A stretch of 64,000 bases of DNA, taken from the NCBI GenBank assembly GCA_019116705.1, contig DXBF01000054.1, forward strand, positions 1 to 64,000, written 5' to 3'. The DNA is from Candidatus Gemmiger avistercoris. Lineage in GTDB: Bacteria > Bacillota > Clostridia > Oscillospirales > Ruminococcaceae. The notes below the pieces were generated by a model, which saw only the letters and a program-made list of their open reading frames with translations, had not been told where the DNA came from and made no database searches. Both the position numbers and the translations under genes were made by a program. This document shows, in pieces, positions 50,382 through 61,438 of the stretch; position 1 is the first letter of the stretch, and every line of letters starts with the position of its first letter.

Positions 50382-50786
50382 TCAGATCACGTACTTTTTC
50401 AGATCTTCCGGCAGCTCGTCCACGTTGGCCGAGACCGTAACGACCACTTCTACATTCTCGGTGATCTTATCAATGGCCTTCAGGACCTTTTCCGCCGCTT
50501 CCAGATTGTGGTCGATGATACGCAGGATGCCGTCGATGAACAACTCAGTGATGTCATAATTTCCAGCCAGAACACCTGCCACGAAGCCATACAGCATGTC
50601 GGCACCGACAACGCCATACTCATCCACGTCCACCAGGCGGGCCGCATGGTGGATCTCGGTGGTCAGTTTCATGCACTTTTCAATAACGACGATATTGCCA
50701 GAGGTCGTTTTGGTCGCCTTGTCGATCATCTCGATCATGGTCTTGGTCTTGCCGGCACCTTTGGTTCCAACAATCAGTTTCAGCAT
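50382..50786 (-). CDS. Small P-loop protein of unknown function
   Basis: MLKLIVGTKGAGKTKTMIEMIDKA Walker A-like motif; 134 aa. Confidence 0.8.
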   Translation of the reverse strand: MLKLIVGTKGAGKTKTMIEMIDKATKTTSGNIVVIEKCMKLTTEIHHAARLVDVDEYGVVGADMLYGFVAGVLAGNYDITELFIDGILRIIDHNLEAAEKVLKAIDKITENVEVVVTVSANVDELPEDLKKYVI

Positions 50787-50834
50787 ATCGGGGTACCTCC
50801 TTTATTCGTGGGCGCCTCGCGGCGCAATGTTCCG

Positions 50835-52169
50835 TCAGTCCTGCAGTTTGGCTTCCAGTTCGGACTTGCGGTCCTCATAACCGGGCTTGCCCAGCAATGC
50901 GAACATGTTCTTCTTGTAGCTTTCAACGCCCGGCTGGTCAAACGGATTGACCGACAGCAGATAGCCGGACACCGCGCACGCTTTCCAGAAGAAGTAGATC
51001 AGTTCGCCGACGTCATGGGCGTCCAGAGCGTCCACTTCAATGACGCCCAGCGGCACGCCGCCGTCGGTATGCGCCAGGATCGTACCTTCCATCGCTTTGC
51101 GGTTGACAATGCTCATGTTCTGCTCCGCCAGGAAATTCAGGCCGTCAAAGTTGCCTTCCAGCGGTTCAATATAAAAGTCCTCGCGGGTGTTCTTGACATC
51201 CACATAGGTCTCAAACATAATGCGGCTCCCGTCCTGCAGGAACTGCCCCATCGAATGCAGATCGGTAGAGAAGATGCAGGACGTGGGCATCAGGCCCTTC
51301 TGATCTTTGCCTTCGCTCTCGCCAAAGAGCTGCTTGTACCACTCGTTCATCATCGTGAAGTCCGGCTCAAAGCAGGCCAGCGTTTCCACGCTCTTTCCCT
51401 TGCGGTACAGGATGTTGCGGGTCATGGCATAGCGGTAAGCGTCGTTCTCCATGCTGCACTTGCCGAACTTTTCGCGCCCGTCGGCTGCGCCCTGCATCAG
51501 CGCATCGATATCAATGCCTGCACAGGCAATGGGCAGCAGGCCCACCGCCGTCAGCACCGAATAGCGGCCGCCCACATCGTCAGGCACCACGAAGGTCGGC
51601 CAGCCCTGCGCGTCGGCCAGCTGTTTCAGCGTGCCTTTGGCGCGGTCAGTGGTGGCATAGATGCGCTTGTTGGCTTCCTCCGAACCGACGGAATCTTCGA
51701 GCAGCTTGCGCAGCACACGGAACGCCAGCGCCGTCTCTGTAGTCGTTCCGGATTTGGAAATGACGTTGATGGAAAAGCGCTTGCCCCTGGTCAGCCGGAT
51801 GATATCGTTGAGCGCCGTGGGCGAAATGGTATTGCCGCAGAAATAGATCTTCAAGCCGTCGTCCAGTTCGTTATGGTACTGGCCGCGGACCGCTTCCACG
51901 ACGGCACGCGCGCCCAGGTACGAACCGCCGATGCCTGCAACCAGCAGCACATCGGAATCCGAGCGGATCTTTTGGGCCGCCGCTTTGATGCGCGCAAATT
52001 CTTCTTTGTCATAAGCAACAGGCAGGTCAAGCCAGCCCAGGAAATCATTGCCGAAACCGGTTTTGGTTTCCAGTTGTTTGTGGGCCAACTCGACCTGCGG
52101 GTAGATTGCCTCATATTCTTCAGGACGGATGAATTTTACCAGATGTTTGCCGTTATATTTGACAGCCAT
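50835..52169 (-). CDS. pgi: Glucose-6-phosphate isomerase
   Basis: [39 protein letters not shown]. Confidence 0.97.
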   Translation of the reverse strand: MAVKYNGKHLVKFIRPEEYEAIYPQVELAHKQLETKTGFGNDFLGWLDLPVAYDKEEFARIKAAAQKIRSDSDVLLVAGIGGSYLGARAVVEAVRGQYHNELDDGLKIYFCGNTISPTALNDIIRLTRGKRFSINVISKSGTTTETALAFRVLRKLLEDSVGSEEANKRIYATTDRAKGTLKQLADAQGWPTFVVPDDVGGRYSVLTAVGLLPIACAGIDIDALMQGAADGREKFGKCSMENDAYRYAMTRNILYRKGKSVETLACFEPDFTMMNEWYKQLFGESEGKDQKGLMPTSCIFSTDLHSMGQFLQDGSRIMFETYVDVKNTREDFYIEPLEGNFDGLNFLAEQNMSIVNRKAMEGTILAHTDGGVPLGVIEVDALDAHDVGELIYFFWKACAVSGYLLSVNPFDQPGVESYKKNMFALLGKPGYEDRKSELEAKLQD

Positions 52170-52278
52170 CTTCGGCTCCTCCTTTATATTTTGATTGTCT
52201 TCATGATACCGTTTTGCATCGGTATTGTCAAGCAAATGTCCGGGATTTTTTTCGTCTTTTTCATGAACATTGCACAAA

Positions 52279-53481
52279 TTATCCTGCCGATGAAACAAGA
52301 CTGTACGCCAAACATCCAAAACAATAGCCAAAACTTAACGCACTTACGTCCTGTGCCGCCGTGATGGAAAATTCTCCCACCTGTTCTTCCCCGCATTTCA
52401 GCCTTACCGCCCCGACCCGGGCCCCGGCTTCGACGGGCGCCGCCAGTTCCTGCGGCAGATCCAGTTCCGCCGTCAGCGCATCGCCCTGCCCTTTCTGCAT
52501 GAGGATCGACTGCGGCACTGCATACTCCAGTCCCACCGCCTCCGCCGTTCCCCGCTCTACCGGCAAACTTTGCGGAGCGTCCTGCGGGATCACGACCGGC
52601 GCATTTTCATAGTGCGAAAAACCGTAATCCAGCAAAGCGGCTGCCGCTTCGAACCGTTCCTTGCCCGAAGCCGCCCCCAACACCACCGCGATAAGGCGCA
52701 GGCCGTTGCGCTCCGCACTGGCCGCGATACATACCCCCGCCCGGCTGGTGGTCCCGGTCTTGAGGCCGGTGATCCCCTGGTAGCTTTTCAGCATTTTGTT
52801 GGTGTTGACCAGCTGGGTCTCCCCGCCGCGCAGTGTGTCTGTCCAGATCGAGCAGTAGTCCCGCACTTCGGTATGGTTCAGCAGGACTTCCCGGCTCATG
52901 ACCGCCACGTCATGAGCGGTGGAAAGATGCCCTTCCTGGTCCAGACCGCAGGCATTTTCAAAGTGGGTGTTGGCCATCCCCAGGCGTGCCGCCTCAGCGT
53001 TCATCTGTTCCACGAAGGCAGGCTCGCTCCCTCCCACATACTCCGCTACCGCAACCGCAGCATCATTGGCACTGGAAACACAGATCGCCTTGAGCAGATC
53101 GTCAAGCGTCATCTGCTCCCCCGCTTCCAGCCAGATCTGGCTGCCGCCCATGCTGCTGGCATGTTCACTGACCGGCACCAGATCCTCCCGGGAGATCTTC
53201 CCTGCCTCCATAGCCTCAAAGGTCAGCAACAGCGTCATGACCTTGGTGATGGAGGCGACGGGACGTTTTTCTTCGGCATTCTTTTCATACAGCACGGCGC
53301 CCGAATCTTCATCAATAAGAATGGCCGCCGCGCATGGCACGTCAAAATCTTCCTTCCCGGCCGGGACGATCCCCTGCCCAGACCCCGGGGGTTCGTTTTG
53401 CGGCGTCTCGGCCGGAACACCGGGCAGTGAGAACGGCAACAGAAGCAGGCACAGAAGCAACGCCAGCGCACGCTTTTTCAT
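52279..53481 (-). CDS. D-alanyl-D-alanine carboxypeptidase (DacF-like)
   Basis: [19 protein letters not shown] (SxxK); [20 protein letters not shown] (KTG). Confidence 0.93.
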   Translation of the reverse strand: MKKRALALLLCLLLLPFSLPGVPAETPQNEPPGSGQGIVPAGKEDFDVPCAAAILIDEDSGAVLYEKNAEEKRPVASITKVMTLLLTFEAMEAGKISREDLVPVSEHASSMGGSQIWLEAGEQMTLDDLLKAICVSSANDAAVAVAEYVGGSEPAFVEQMNAEAARLGMANTHFENACGLDQEGHLSTAHDVAVMSREVLLNHTEVRDYCSIWTDTLRGGETQLVNTNKMLKSYQGITGLKTGTTSRAGVCIAASAERNGLRLIAVVLGAASGKERFEAAAALLDYGFSHYENAPVVIPQDAPQSLPVERGTAEAVGLEYAVPQSILMQKGQGDALTAELDLPQELAAPVEAGARVGAVRLKCGEEQVGEFSITAAQDVSALSFGYCFGCLAYSLVSSAG

Positions 53482-53624
53482 AGCAACAGCACCTCCGCTG
53501 AAAATCGGCTTTGTTTAAGGCTATGCGCGCCGCCGCCGCTTTAGTATTGCGGTTTTCTTCGGTTTCCAGTATAATTTAAGCATTGCATTGCGTTGCTATT
53601 TTTAAATAGAAGGATTTTGAAACT

Positions 53625-54923
53625 ATGCGTGTGACATTCTACACTCTGGGCTGCAAGGTGAACCAGACAGAGACCGGCGCCCTGGCGCAGCTGTTCGAGG
53701 AAAACGGATATACCGTCGTGCCGGGCGGCGAGGCGGCCGACGTATACGTCGTCAACAGCTGCACGGTAACAAATTTCGGAGACCAGAAAAGCCGCAAATG
53801 GCTGCGCCGCGCCAAACGGGAGAATCCCGGCTCCGTGACCGTGCTGACCGGATGCTATCCGCAGGCATTTCCCAAGGAGGCCGCCGCCATCTCCGAGGCC
53901 GACGTAGTCACCGGTTCCGGGAACCGCCGCGCCATCCTGGCGGATGTGCAAAAAGTCCTGGAGGGCGAGGCCGAGCGGGTCATCGACATCCGTCCGCATC
54001 GAAAAGGCGAAGCCTTTGAGGAACTGCCGATGGACCGTTTTGCCGAACACACCCGGGCGTTTGTCAAGGTGGAGGACGGCTGCAACCGCCAGTGTGCCTA
54101 CTGCGTGATCCCCCGTGCCCGCGGCCCGGTGCGAAGCAGGGCCGAAACCAGCATCCTGCAGGAGATCCGCCGTCTGACCGAGGCCGGTTACAAGGAGATC
54201 GTGCTGACCGCCATCAGTTTGCCCAGCTACGGCACCGATACCGGGAGCAGCCTGGTCGAACTGGTCGAAAAGGCGGCCGCTGTACCCGGCGTGGAACGCC
54301 TGCGCCTGGGCAGCCTGGACCCCGACATGCTCTGCGACGAAGATATCGCACGGCTGGCGCAGGTTTCCAAACTGTGTCCGCAGTTCCACCTGAGCCTGCA
54401 GAGCGGCTGCGACAAGACCCTGCGGGCCATGCGCCGCCCCTACACCACCGCCCAATATGCCGCGATCGTGGAGAAGCTGCGCGCCGCCTTCGGCGAGGCA
54501 CTCAGCCTTACCACCGATGTGATCGTCGGGTTCCCCGGTGAGACGGAAGAAGACTTTGCCGCCAGCCTGGCGTTCGTCACCGGGCAGCGCTTCCTGAAAG
54601 TCCATGTTTTTCCCTACTCCCGCCGCGAGGGCACGCCCGCCTATGATTTTCCCGCTCAGGTCCCCGAACATGAAAAGGAGAACCGCAGCCACCGCATGAC
54701 GGCCGCCGTGGAGGCCGTGCGCGCCGAGGAGGCATCCCGTATGGAAGGGCGGCGCGCCGACGTCCTTCTGGAAACGCCTCTTTCCGCCACGCTGTTCACC
54801 GGTTATACCCGGCAATATCTGCCCGTCCTGGTGTCCGCCCCCGGCTGCAAAACCGGCGACATCGTGCCCGTTACACTGGGGGCCTGGGACGGCAGGCGGT
54901 GCCGTGCCGAATATGCGCGCTGA
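53625..54923 (+). CDS. mtaB: tRNA t6A37 methylthiotransferase MtaB
   Basis: MRVTFYTLGCKVNQTETGALAQLFEENGY; VEDGCNRQCAYCVIPRARGPVRSR. Confidence 0.95.
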   Translation: MRVTFYTLGCKVNQTETGALAQLFEENGYTVVPGGEAADVYVVNSCTVTNFGDQKSRKWLRRAKRENPGSVTVLTGCYPQAFPKEAAAISEADVVTGSGNRRAILADVQKVLEGEAERVIDIRPHRKGEAFEELPMDRFAEHTRAFVKVEDGCNRQCAYCVIPRARGPVRSRAETSILQEIRRLTEAGYKEIVLTAISLPSYGTDTGSSLVELVEKAAAVPGVERLRLGSLDPDMLCDEDIARLAQVSKLCPQFHLSLQSGCDKTLRAMRRPYTTAQYAAIVEKLRAAFGEALSLTTDVIVGFPGETEEDFAASLAFVTGQRFLKVHVFPYSRREGTPAYDFPAQVPEHEKENRSHRMTAAVEAVRAEEASRMEGRRADVLLETPLSATLFTGYTRQYLPVLVSAPGCKTGDIVPVTLGAWDGRRCRAEYAR

Positions 54924-55108
54924 GCGCTCACGTTTTTCTTCGTTCCATTCTTCCCAAGTACACGCAGCAGCCTAAAAATCGTTGATTTTTTCCCGTTTTT
55001 TGCGGCTGGCCCCCTTGCCAAACAGGGATGTTTTTGGTAAAATTTTAACAGGCGTGGCAAACATACCGCCCTTAGATAAATCGGAGCATAACAAAAGGAG
55101 CAATCACC

Positions 55109-56632
55109 ATGAGAGGTATCTACACCCCCGTTACGGATATTCGGCGTAAGGTGTTCACGGAAGTTGCACGCATGGCCTATGAAGTCAACGAAATGTCTGA
55201 CTATGCCAAGCTGATGCATGAACTGCCCTACAAGATCATTCCTGGCGAGGAACGTTCGCTTCGCAGCAGCATTTTCCTGGAGAGAGCCATTATCTCCGAA
55301 CGCATCCGTCTGGCCATGGGACTTTCGCTGCGTCCGCTGGACGAGAGCGTGCCCGCCACCGAAGGGCTCGAACAGAGCGTCAGCGCCGACAAATATTATG
55401 AGCCGCCGCTGATCAACGTGATCAAGTTCGCCTGCAACCGCTGCCCGGAGAAGATCATCAAAGTCACCTCCATGTGCCAGGGCTGCCTGGCCCATCCCTG
55501 CCAGGAAGTCTGCCCCAAGCATGCGATCAGCTTCCGCAACGGCAAGAGCCATATTGACCAGAGCCTGTGCATCAAGTGCGGCCGCTGCGTCAACGCCTGC
55601 CCCTACGGCGCCATCGTCAAGAGCGAGCGTCCTTGCGCCGCCGCCTGCGGCATGGGCGCCATCCACTCGGACGAGTACGGCCGTGCCGCGATCGACTACG
55701 ATAAGTGCGTCTCCTGCGGCATGTGCCTGGTCAACTGCCCCTTCGGCGCCATCGTGGACAAAGGCCAGATCTTCCAGCTGGTGCAGTCCATCAAGCGCGG
55801 CGACAAGGTGATCGCCATCGTGGCCCCCGCCTTCATCAACCAGTTTCCGGGCATGACCCCCTCCAAGCTCAAGGCCGCCATGCGCAAGCTGGGCTTTGCT
55901 GACGTGGAGGAAGTTGCCATCGGCGCCGATCTGTGCACCATTGACGAGGCCCACGACTTCCTGGAAGAAGTTCCCGCCAAGCACCCCTTCATGGGCACTT
56001 CCTGCTGCCCCGCCTGGAGCGTCATGGCCAAGAAGCTGTTCCCCGAATATGCCGACTGCATCAGCATGACCATGACCCCGATGGTGCTGACCGCCCGCCT
56101 GCTCAAGAAAGACCACCCCGACGCCCGCATCTGCTTCGTTGGCCCCTGCTCCGCCAAAAAGCTGGAAGCCAGCCGCCGCTCTGTCCGCAGCGAGGTCGAT
56201 TTCGTCCTGACCTTCGAGGAACTGATGGGTCTGTTTGAGGCCAAAGCCGTTGACTTTGCCGCTCTGCCCGACAACCCGGAGGACAGCTTCAACAGCGCCA
56301 GCGCAGACGGCCGCGGCTTTGCGGTTTCCGGCGGCGTCGCCCAGGCCGTTGTCAACGCCATCAAAAAGATCGATCCCGACCGCGAAGTCAAGGTCGCCAG
56401 CGCCCAGGGCCTGTCCGACTGCCGCAAGATGATGATGATGGCCAAGGCCGGCAAATACAACGGCTACCTGCTGGAAGGCATGGCCTGCCCCGGCGGCTGC
56501 ATCGCGGGCGCCGGCACGCTGGCGGATCCCGCCAAGAGCGCTGCCATGCTCAACAAGTACAAGACGGAAGCCCCGATGAAGAACTCCACCGAGACCCCCT
56601 ACAAGGATTCCATCAGCCTGCTGAAGTACTGA
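55109..56632 (+). CDS. [FeFe]-hydrogenase, group-B-like, with N-terminal 4Fe-4S clusters
   Basis: FMGTSCCPAWSVMAKKLFPEYADCIS; CFVGPCSAKKLEASR; LEGMACPGGCIAGAGTL H-cluster motifs. Confidence 0.9.
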   Translation: MRGIYTPVTDIRRKVFTEVARMAYEVNEMSDYAKLMHELPYKIIPGEERSLRSSIFLERAIISERIRLAMGLSLRPLDESVPATEGLEQSVSADKYYEPPLINVIKFACNRCPEKIIKVTSMCQGCLAHPCQEVCPKHAISFRNGKSHIDQSLCIKCGRCVNACPYGAIVKSERPCAAACGMGAIHSDEYGRAAIDYDKCVSCGMCLVNCPFGAIVDKGQIFQLVQSIKRGDKVIAIVAPAFINQFPGMTPSKLKAAMRKLGFADVEEVAIGADLCTIDEAHDFLEEVPAKHPFMGTSCCPAWSVMAKKLFPEYADCISMTMTPMVLTARLLKKDHPDARICFVGPCSAKKLEASRRSVRSEVDFVLTFEELMGLFEAKAVDFAALPDNPEDSFNSASADGRGFAVSGGVAQAVVNAIKKIDPDREVKVASAQGLSDCRKMMMMAKAGKYNGYLLEGMACPGGCIAGAGTLADPAKSAAMLNKYKTEAPMKNSTETPYKDSISLLKY

Positions 56633-56645
56633 TTACCGATAAGGC

Positions 56646-56687
56646 AAACGGCCTCCGCGCTTGATGCGCGGAGGCCGTTTATTTTTC
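56646..56687 (+). terminator. Intrinsic terminator
   Basis: AAACGGCCTCCGCGC-TTGAT-GCGCGGAGGCCGTTT-ATTTTTC. Confidence 0.92.
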
Positions 56688-56708
56688 CCGGCAGATCTGC
56701 CGGACCTC

Positions 56709-57194
56709 TTATTTATGATATTTCATCCCCGCATTGATAGTGCAGGCGCGGTACAGCTGTTCCGCCAGCACGAGCCGCGCCAGCTGATGCGGCAGCGTGA
56801 TGCGCCCCAGGCTGATCTTCTGGTTTGCCGCCCGTTTCACCGCCTCATCCAGCCCGTGGGAAGAGCCGATCACAAAGGCCAAATCCCCGGCGCCGCTCCC
56901 TGCCCGCTGTTCCAGCAGCGCAGCCAGTTCCTCGCTGGAGATCTGCTTTCCCTCCACGCAGAGGGCCACCAGATAGGCGCCTTTGCGCACTGCGCGCAGG
57001 ATGGCTTCCCCTTCCTTCTGCAGCGCCTTTCCGATTTGTTTATCGCTGGCGTTTTTATCCGCGATTGCAGCCTCCGGCAGTTCCAGAATCCTGAAATTAC
57101 AGAATCCTCCCAGTCGCTTTTGGTATTCTGCCACACCTGCGGCAAAATAGGACGCATTCAGTTTTCCCACGCAGATCAGGTCGATATTTTGCAT
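56709..57194 (-). CDS. rlmH: 23S rRNA pseudouridine1915 N3-methyltransferase RlmH
   Basis: FVIGSSHGLDEAVKRAANQKISLGRITLPHQLARLVLAEQLYRACTINAGMKYHK. Confidence 0.97.
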   Translation of the reverse strand: MQNIDLICVGKLNASYFAAGVAEYQKRLGGFCNFRILELPEAAIADKNASDKQIGKALQKEGEAILRAVRKGAYLVALCVEGKQISSEELAALLEQRAGSGAGDLAFVIGSSHGLDEAVKRAANQKISLGRITLPHQLARLVLAEQLYRACTINAGMKYHK

Positions 57195-57206
57195 CGCAGA
57201 TCTCCT

Positions 57207-57997
57207 TTAAAATTCCAGCAGCGGGCTGATGTCGTTGCGGGTCTGGGCCTGCACGATCACATCCCGCCCCGGCTGGATGCCCGCCGCCAGCAATACGTTG
57301 TATACCGTGGTGAGGGCCAGTTCCGGCGAGTTGTTGGTCTGGCTCAAATGACAAAGGGCAAACTTCCGGCATCCCTCCTGGATCAAGTCCAGGATCGCAG
57401 CGGCACATGCCTTGTTGTCCAGATGCCCCCGGTCGCTGGCGATGCGCTTTTTCAGATAATACGGGTAGGGGCCGCCGTGCAGGCTGAAAGCATCATAGTT
57501 TGCTTCCAGTGCCACCAGATCACAGCCGGTCAGGCTATCCGCCACTACCGGCGTCAGTATGCCCAGGTCGGTGGCGATCGCCATGCGCCGGCCATCCGCC
57601 GTCAGGATGCGGTACCCGCAGCAAGGCACGTCGTGGCTTGTTGGGAACGCCGTGACCCGGAAACTCCCGATATCCAGCGTCTGCCCTCCATCTACAGCGA
57701 CCGCTTCCACGGCGGGCGGCAGCGTTCCGCGGGATTCCAGCGTTTCCAGCGTATCGGCGCTGCTGTAAACCGGCAGCGGATATTTCTTTAAGAACGTATC
57801 CAGCCCTGCCACATGATCCGAGTGCTCATGGGTGACCAGAATGCCCGCGCAATCCATCACCGATAACCCCAGTTTGCGCAGAGCCGTCAGCGTCGTCCGG
57901 CAGCTTTTTCCCATGTCGATGAGCAGGTACTCCTGCCCGCACTGCACGACGCCGCAGTTCCCGGAAGAACCCGAATACAGGGTGGTAAAAAATGCCA
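57207..57997 (-). CDS. MBL-fold metallohydrolase (YycJ/WalJ-like)
   Basis: MAFFTTLYSGSSGNCGVVQCGQEYLLIDMGKSCRTTLTALRKLGL; VTHEHSDHVAGL. Confidence 0.9.
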
Positions 57998-58037
57998 TAG
58001 TTTCCTTCTCTTTCCTCGGTTTACATCCCACAAAAAG

Positions 58038-58061
58038 TGGGCCGCCTGCTGGCGGCCCACC
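58038..58061 (-). terminator. Intrinsic terminator of murA
   Basis: GTGGGCCGCC-TGCT-GGCGGCCCAC followed on the minus strand by TTTTTGTG. Confidence 0.85.
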
Positions 58062-58070
58062 GGCCTGGTT

Positions 58071-59354
58071 TTACATTGCACGGGTGATCGCGTTGGCCGG
58101 GACTTCGACCCGGCGAATATCCGCCCCCAAAAGCTGCAGCTTTTCCACAATATTTTCGTAACCGCGCTCAATGTGGATCGTTTCATCAATCTCACTCACG
58201 CCGTTGGCCGACAACGCCGCCATCACCATCGCTGCGCCCGCGCGCAGATCCGTAGCGCGCAACGGGGCCGGGCGAAGTTCCTTTACACCCTCGATGACCG
58301 CCACCTGACCGTCTACCCGGATGTTGGCGCCCATATGCACCAGCTCATCCACATAGCGGAAGCGGTTTTCCCAAATGCCTTCGGTGACGATGGAAGTTCC
58401 CTCCGCCAACGTCAGCAGGGCTGTCATCAGCGGCTGCATATCCGTCGGGAAACCGGGGTGCGGCATCGTTTTGACTTTCAGCGGATGCAACGGCCCTGTA
58501 CGGGTGATGCGCAGCGCATCATCGTATTCCTGGATCGTACAACCCGCCGCACGCAGTTTTGCCGTGATCGGTTCCAGATGCTTGGGGATCACGCTGTGCA
58601 GCGTCACGTCCCCTTTTGTGATCGCTGCGCCGACCATGTAACTGCCCGCCTCGATCTGGTCAGGGATAATCGAGTAGTTACAGCCGTGCAGCGAATCCAC
58701 ACCGTGGATCTTGATGACATCCGTGCCGGCGCCGTGCACATCGGCCCCCATCATGTTGAGGAAATTGGCCAGGTCCACGATATGCGGCTCGCGGGCCACG
58801 TTTTCCAATACCGTCGTGCCCCTTGCCAGGACCGCGGCCAGCATGGCGTTCATTGTAGCGCCCACCGAAACTGTGTCAAAAAACACATGCGCGCCTGTGA
58901 GTGCGTCGGCTCTGACGTGGATCTGGCCGTATTCCACGGAATCCTCCGCCCCCAACGCCGTAAAAGCTTTCAGATGCTGGTCAATGGGGCGGGGGCCCAG
59001 ATTGCACCCTCCCGGCATGGCGACCTGCCCCGACCCAAAACGGCCCAGCAGCGCGCCAAGGAAATAGTAGCTGGCACGCATCTGACGCGAAAGTTCGTTG
59101 GACACTTCCGTGCAGTCGATATGCGTCGTGTCGATCTCATATGTACTGCGGCTGACCATGCGGATCTCCGCCCCCAGTTCGCTGAGGATCTGCAGCGACG
59201 CCATTACGTCACTGATGCAGGGCAGATTTTCGATCAGACACTTGCCGGCAGCCAGAATCGTAGCGGGCAGAATGGCCACCGCCGCATTTTTTGCGCCGCC
59301 GATATTGACGTCGCCCTGCAGCGGCTTACCCCCGCGGATCACAAATTTTTCCAA
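58071..59354 (-). CDS. murA: UDP-N-acetylglucosamine 1-carboxyvinyltransferase (TTG start likely)
   Basis: LEKFVIRGGKPLQGDVNIGGAKNAAVAILPATILA; MPGGCNLGPRPIDQHLKAF. Confidence 0.95.
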   Translation of the reverse strand: MEKFVIRGGKPLQGDVNIGGAKNAAVAILPATILAAGKCLIENLPCISDVMASLQILSELGAEIRMVSRSTYEIDTTHIDCTEVSNELSRQMRASYYFLGALLGRFGSGQVAMPGGCNLGPRPIDQHLKAFTALGAEDSVEYGQIHVRADALTGAHVFFDTVSVGATMNAMLAAVLARGTTVLENVAREPHIVDLANFLNMMGADVHGAGTDVIKIHGVDSLHGCNYSIIPDQIEAGSYMVGAAITKGDVTLHSVIPKHLEPITAKLRAAGCTIQEYDDALRITRTGPLHPLKVKTMPHPGFPTDMQPLMTALLTLAEGTSIVTEGIWENRFRYVDELVHMGANIRVDGQVAVIEGVKELRPAPLRATDLRAGAAMVMAALSANGVSEIDETIHIERGYENIVEKLQLLGADIRRVEVPANAITRAM

Positions 59355-59529
59355 ATAAAGCTCTCCTTTGTGCAGTGGGCGGCGGAAATTGCCGTCTTGG
59401 ATCCACCTTCGCACACTTTGCCTTATTATACACCATTCCGCCGTTTTTGAAAAGTGGTTTCTACCATAACTGCGAAATTTGTGTGAAAAGCCCTACACCA
59501 TATAGTGCCGGCAGCCTTTTCCGGATGTT

Positions 59530-61368
59530 TTACATGCCGGGGAACAGCGAATAGGCGCTGAACAGGGACCCGTTGTAGGTCATCTCGAAATGGCAGTGGT
59601 TGCCCGTCGAGTTGCCGGTGGAACCGACTTCCCCGATCTTCTGGCCCTGGGTCACGGCCTGGCCCTGGGTCACCACGATCCGGGACATATGCCCGTAGAG
59701 CGTCGTGTAGCCGTTGCCGTGGTCGATCTCCACATAATTGCCGTAGGAGTAATGCCATCCGGCCGCGACCACTGTGCCGGAGTCGGAAGCTACGATGGTC
59801 ACACCGTACGGGGCACAGATATCCGCGCCGCGGTGGCCGCTGCTCATCCAGCGGCTCACATACGTATACTGCGGCACCGGCCAGATGAAGCTGCCGGAAC
59901 CGATCTGCGCCACCATGCCGCTCTTGAGCCGGGTGCCGGTGACCGTGATCTCCGGCACCGGTTCCTTGGTCACCGTGTAGGCGATGGCCTGCCGGTCCGT
60001 CACCACGCCGTCGATCATGGTGACCTCATAGGTCACGTCCTCGGAGCCTTCTTCGCCTTCCTGCAGGGTGACCACTTCACCGAACTCATACTCGGAGGAC
60101 TCGGAGTTCTGCGTATCGAACGGAATGGATACCGTCTCCATCTCCCGGCGTACGACCTTGACCTTCAAGAGTTCCGGCGACGCCACGCCCGTGATCAGTT
60201 CCGTGCCCTCGGACACTTCCTGGTCCAGCGTTTCCAGTTCCGGGTTCAGCTGTGCCAGGGAATCGAAGCTGACACCGGTAGCATCCACAATGCTCTGCAC
60301 GGTGTCGCCGTCTGCCGCCGTATACGTCTGGATGCCTCCGCCCGCATTCAGTTCGTTGATGATATCGCTGTACGAACTGATGGATTCGTTCAGGAACACG
60401 CCGTCCACCAGGCGGATCTCGTGGGCAAAAGCCGTATAGACCGAGGGGTCCAGCGCGTCCTCGTAGGGTTCCTTGACGCTTTCCAGGTAGGTGCGCAGAT
60501 GGTCGCCCTCCGTCGTGACGAAGCGGAGTTCCCCGTCCACATAGACGGCCGTGGCGTCCACGATCTCATCGCTGGCGGTGCGCAGAATCGCGTTGGCGAT
60601 TTCGCTTTCGGTCATGGTACGCCCGGAGATTGCCAGCGTATACGTAGGCGAGACATCCCATTGGGTATCAGGGACCGTCGTACCGCTTTCCACCAGCATA
60701 TCCTTTGCTGTGCTGATACGGGACTGCACATCCTCCCGTGCGTTTTCAAAGACCTGTTCGTTGGCCACATAGCCGACGGTCTCCCCGTTCACCTGCACGT
60801 TGAGCACAAAACGGACGTTCAGCCCGTTGCGCACGATCACTACCAGCAAAACAGCCGCCGCCACGGGCAGCACATAAGTCAGGGCATTCCACGCCAGCGG
60901 GAAATACTTTTTGATGCCGCTGCGCAGATACTGCCGCTTGGCTTTGCGCAGCTGGCTGGCATCCTCTACCTCAAGCTGATCCTTCAGCTGGCTCATATGC
61001 CGCACGCCCGAAGCCATCCGTTTGAACGGGCTGGTCAGATCCGCGACAAGGGTCAGTATCCCCTGTACAAAGGGGCGGATGATCAGCAGGAGCAGGTTCC
61101 CCAGCGTCGCCGTAAGCGCACGGACAGCCACCCGTACTTTCCGCCAGGCGCAGACCAGCGCATATTCGACCCAAAAGCCGACTAAGTACAAAAAATTTCC
61201 GACCAGGGAATTGTAGGGGATCCTCTTGAAAGTTCCGCCCCCCCGGCCATGACGGCCCTTGCTTTTCTTTTTGTGGTGTCGCGCACGCGCTGCCTGCGTA
61301 TCCGGCTGCTTCGCCTGATCTTTTTCCTCCACCGCTTTTGATTTTTTATCCGTCTGGGTAGAATTCAA
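59530..61368 (-). CDS. M23 peptidase with LysM/G5-type domains
   Basis: TYTAADGDTVQSIVDATGVSFDSLAQLNPEL; DVTYEVTMIDGVVTDRQAIAYTVTKEPVPEITVTGT; GHRGADICAPYGVTIVASDSGTVV...NHCHFEM. Confidence 0.9.
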   Translation of the reverse strand: MNSTQTDKKSKAVEEKDQAKQPDTQAARARHHKKKSKGRHGRGGGTFKRIPYNSLVGNFLYLVGFWVEYALVCAWRKVRVAVRALTATLGNLLLLIIRPFVQGILTLVADLTSPFKRMASGVRHMSQLKDQLEVEDASQLRKAKRQYLRSGIKKYFPLAWNALTYVLPVAAAVLLVVIVRNGLNVRFVLNVQVNGETVGYVANEQVFENAREDVQSRISTAKDMLVESGTTVPDTQWDVSPTYTLAISGRTMTESEIANAILRTASDEIVDATAVYVDGELRFVTTEGDHLRTYLESVKEPYEDALDPSVYTAFAHEIRLVDGVFLNESISSYSDIINELNAGGGIQTYTAADGDTVQSIVDATGVSFDSLAQLNPELETLDQEVSEGTELITGVASPELLKVKVVRREMETVSIPFDTQNSESSEYEFGEVVTLQEGEEGSEDVTYEVTMIDGVVTDRQAIAYTVTKEPVPEITVTGTRLKSGMVAQIGSGSFIWPVPQYTYVSRWMSSGHRGADICAPYGVTIVASDSGTVVAAGWHYSYGNYVEIDHGNGYTTLYGHMSRIVVTQGQAVTQGQKIGEVGSTGNSTGNHCHFEMTYNGSLFSAYSLFPGM

Positions 61369-61438
61369 AGTAAGGGGTCTCCTTTCCGCGTTATCACGTG
61401 GTAAAGAAAGGGCCAATTCCGCAGCCCTTTGCGGGATC

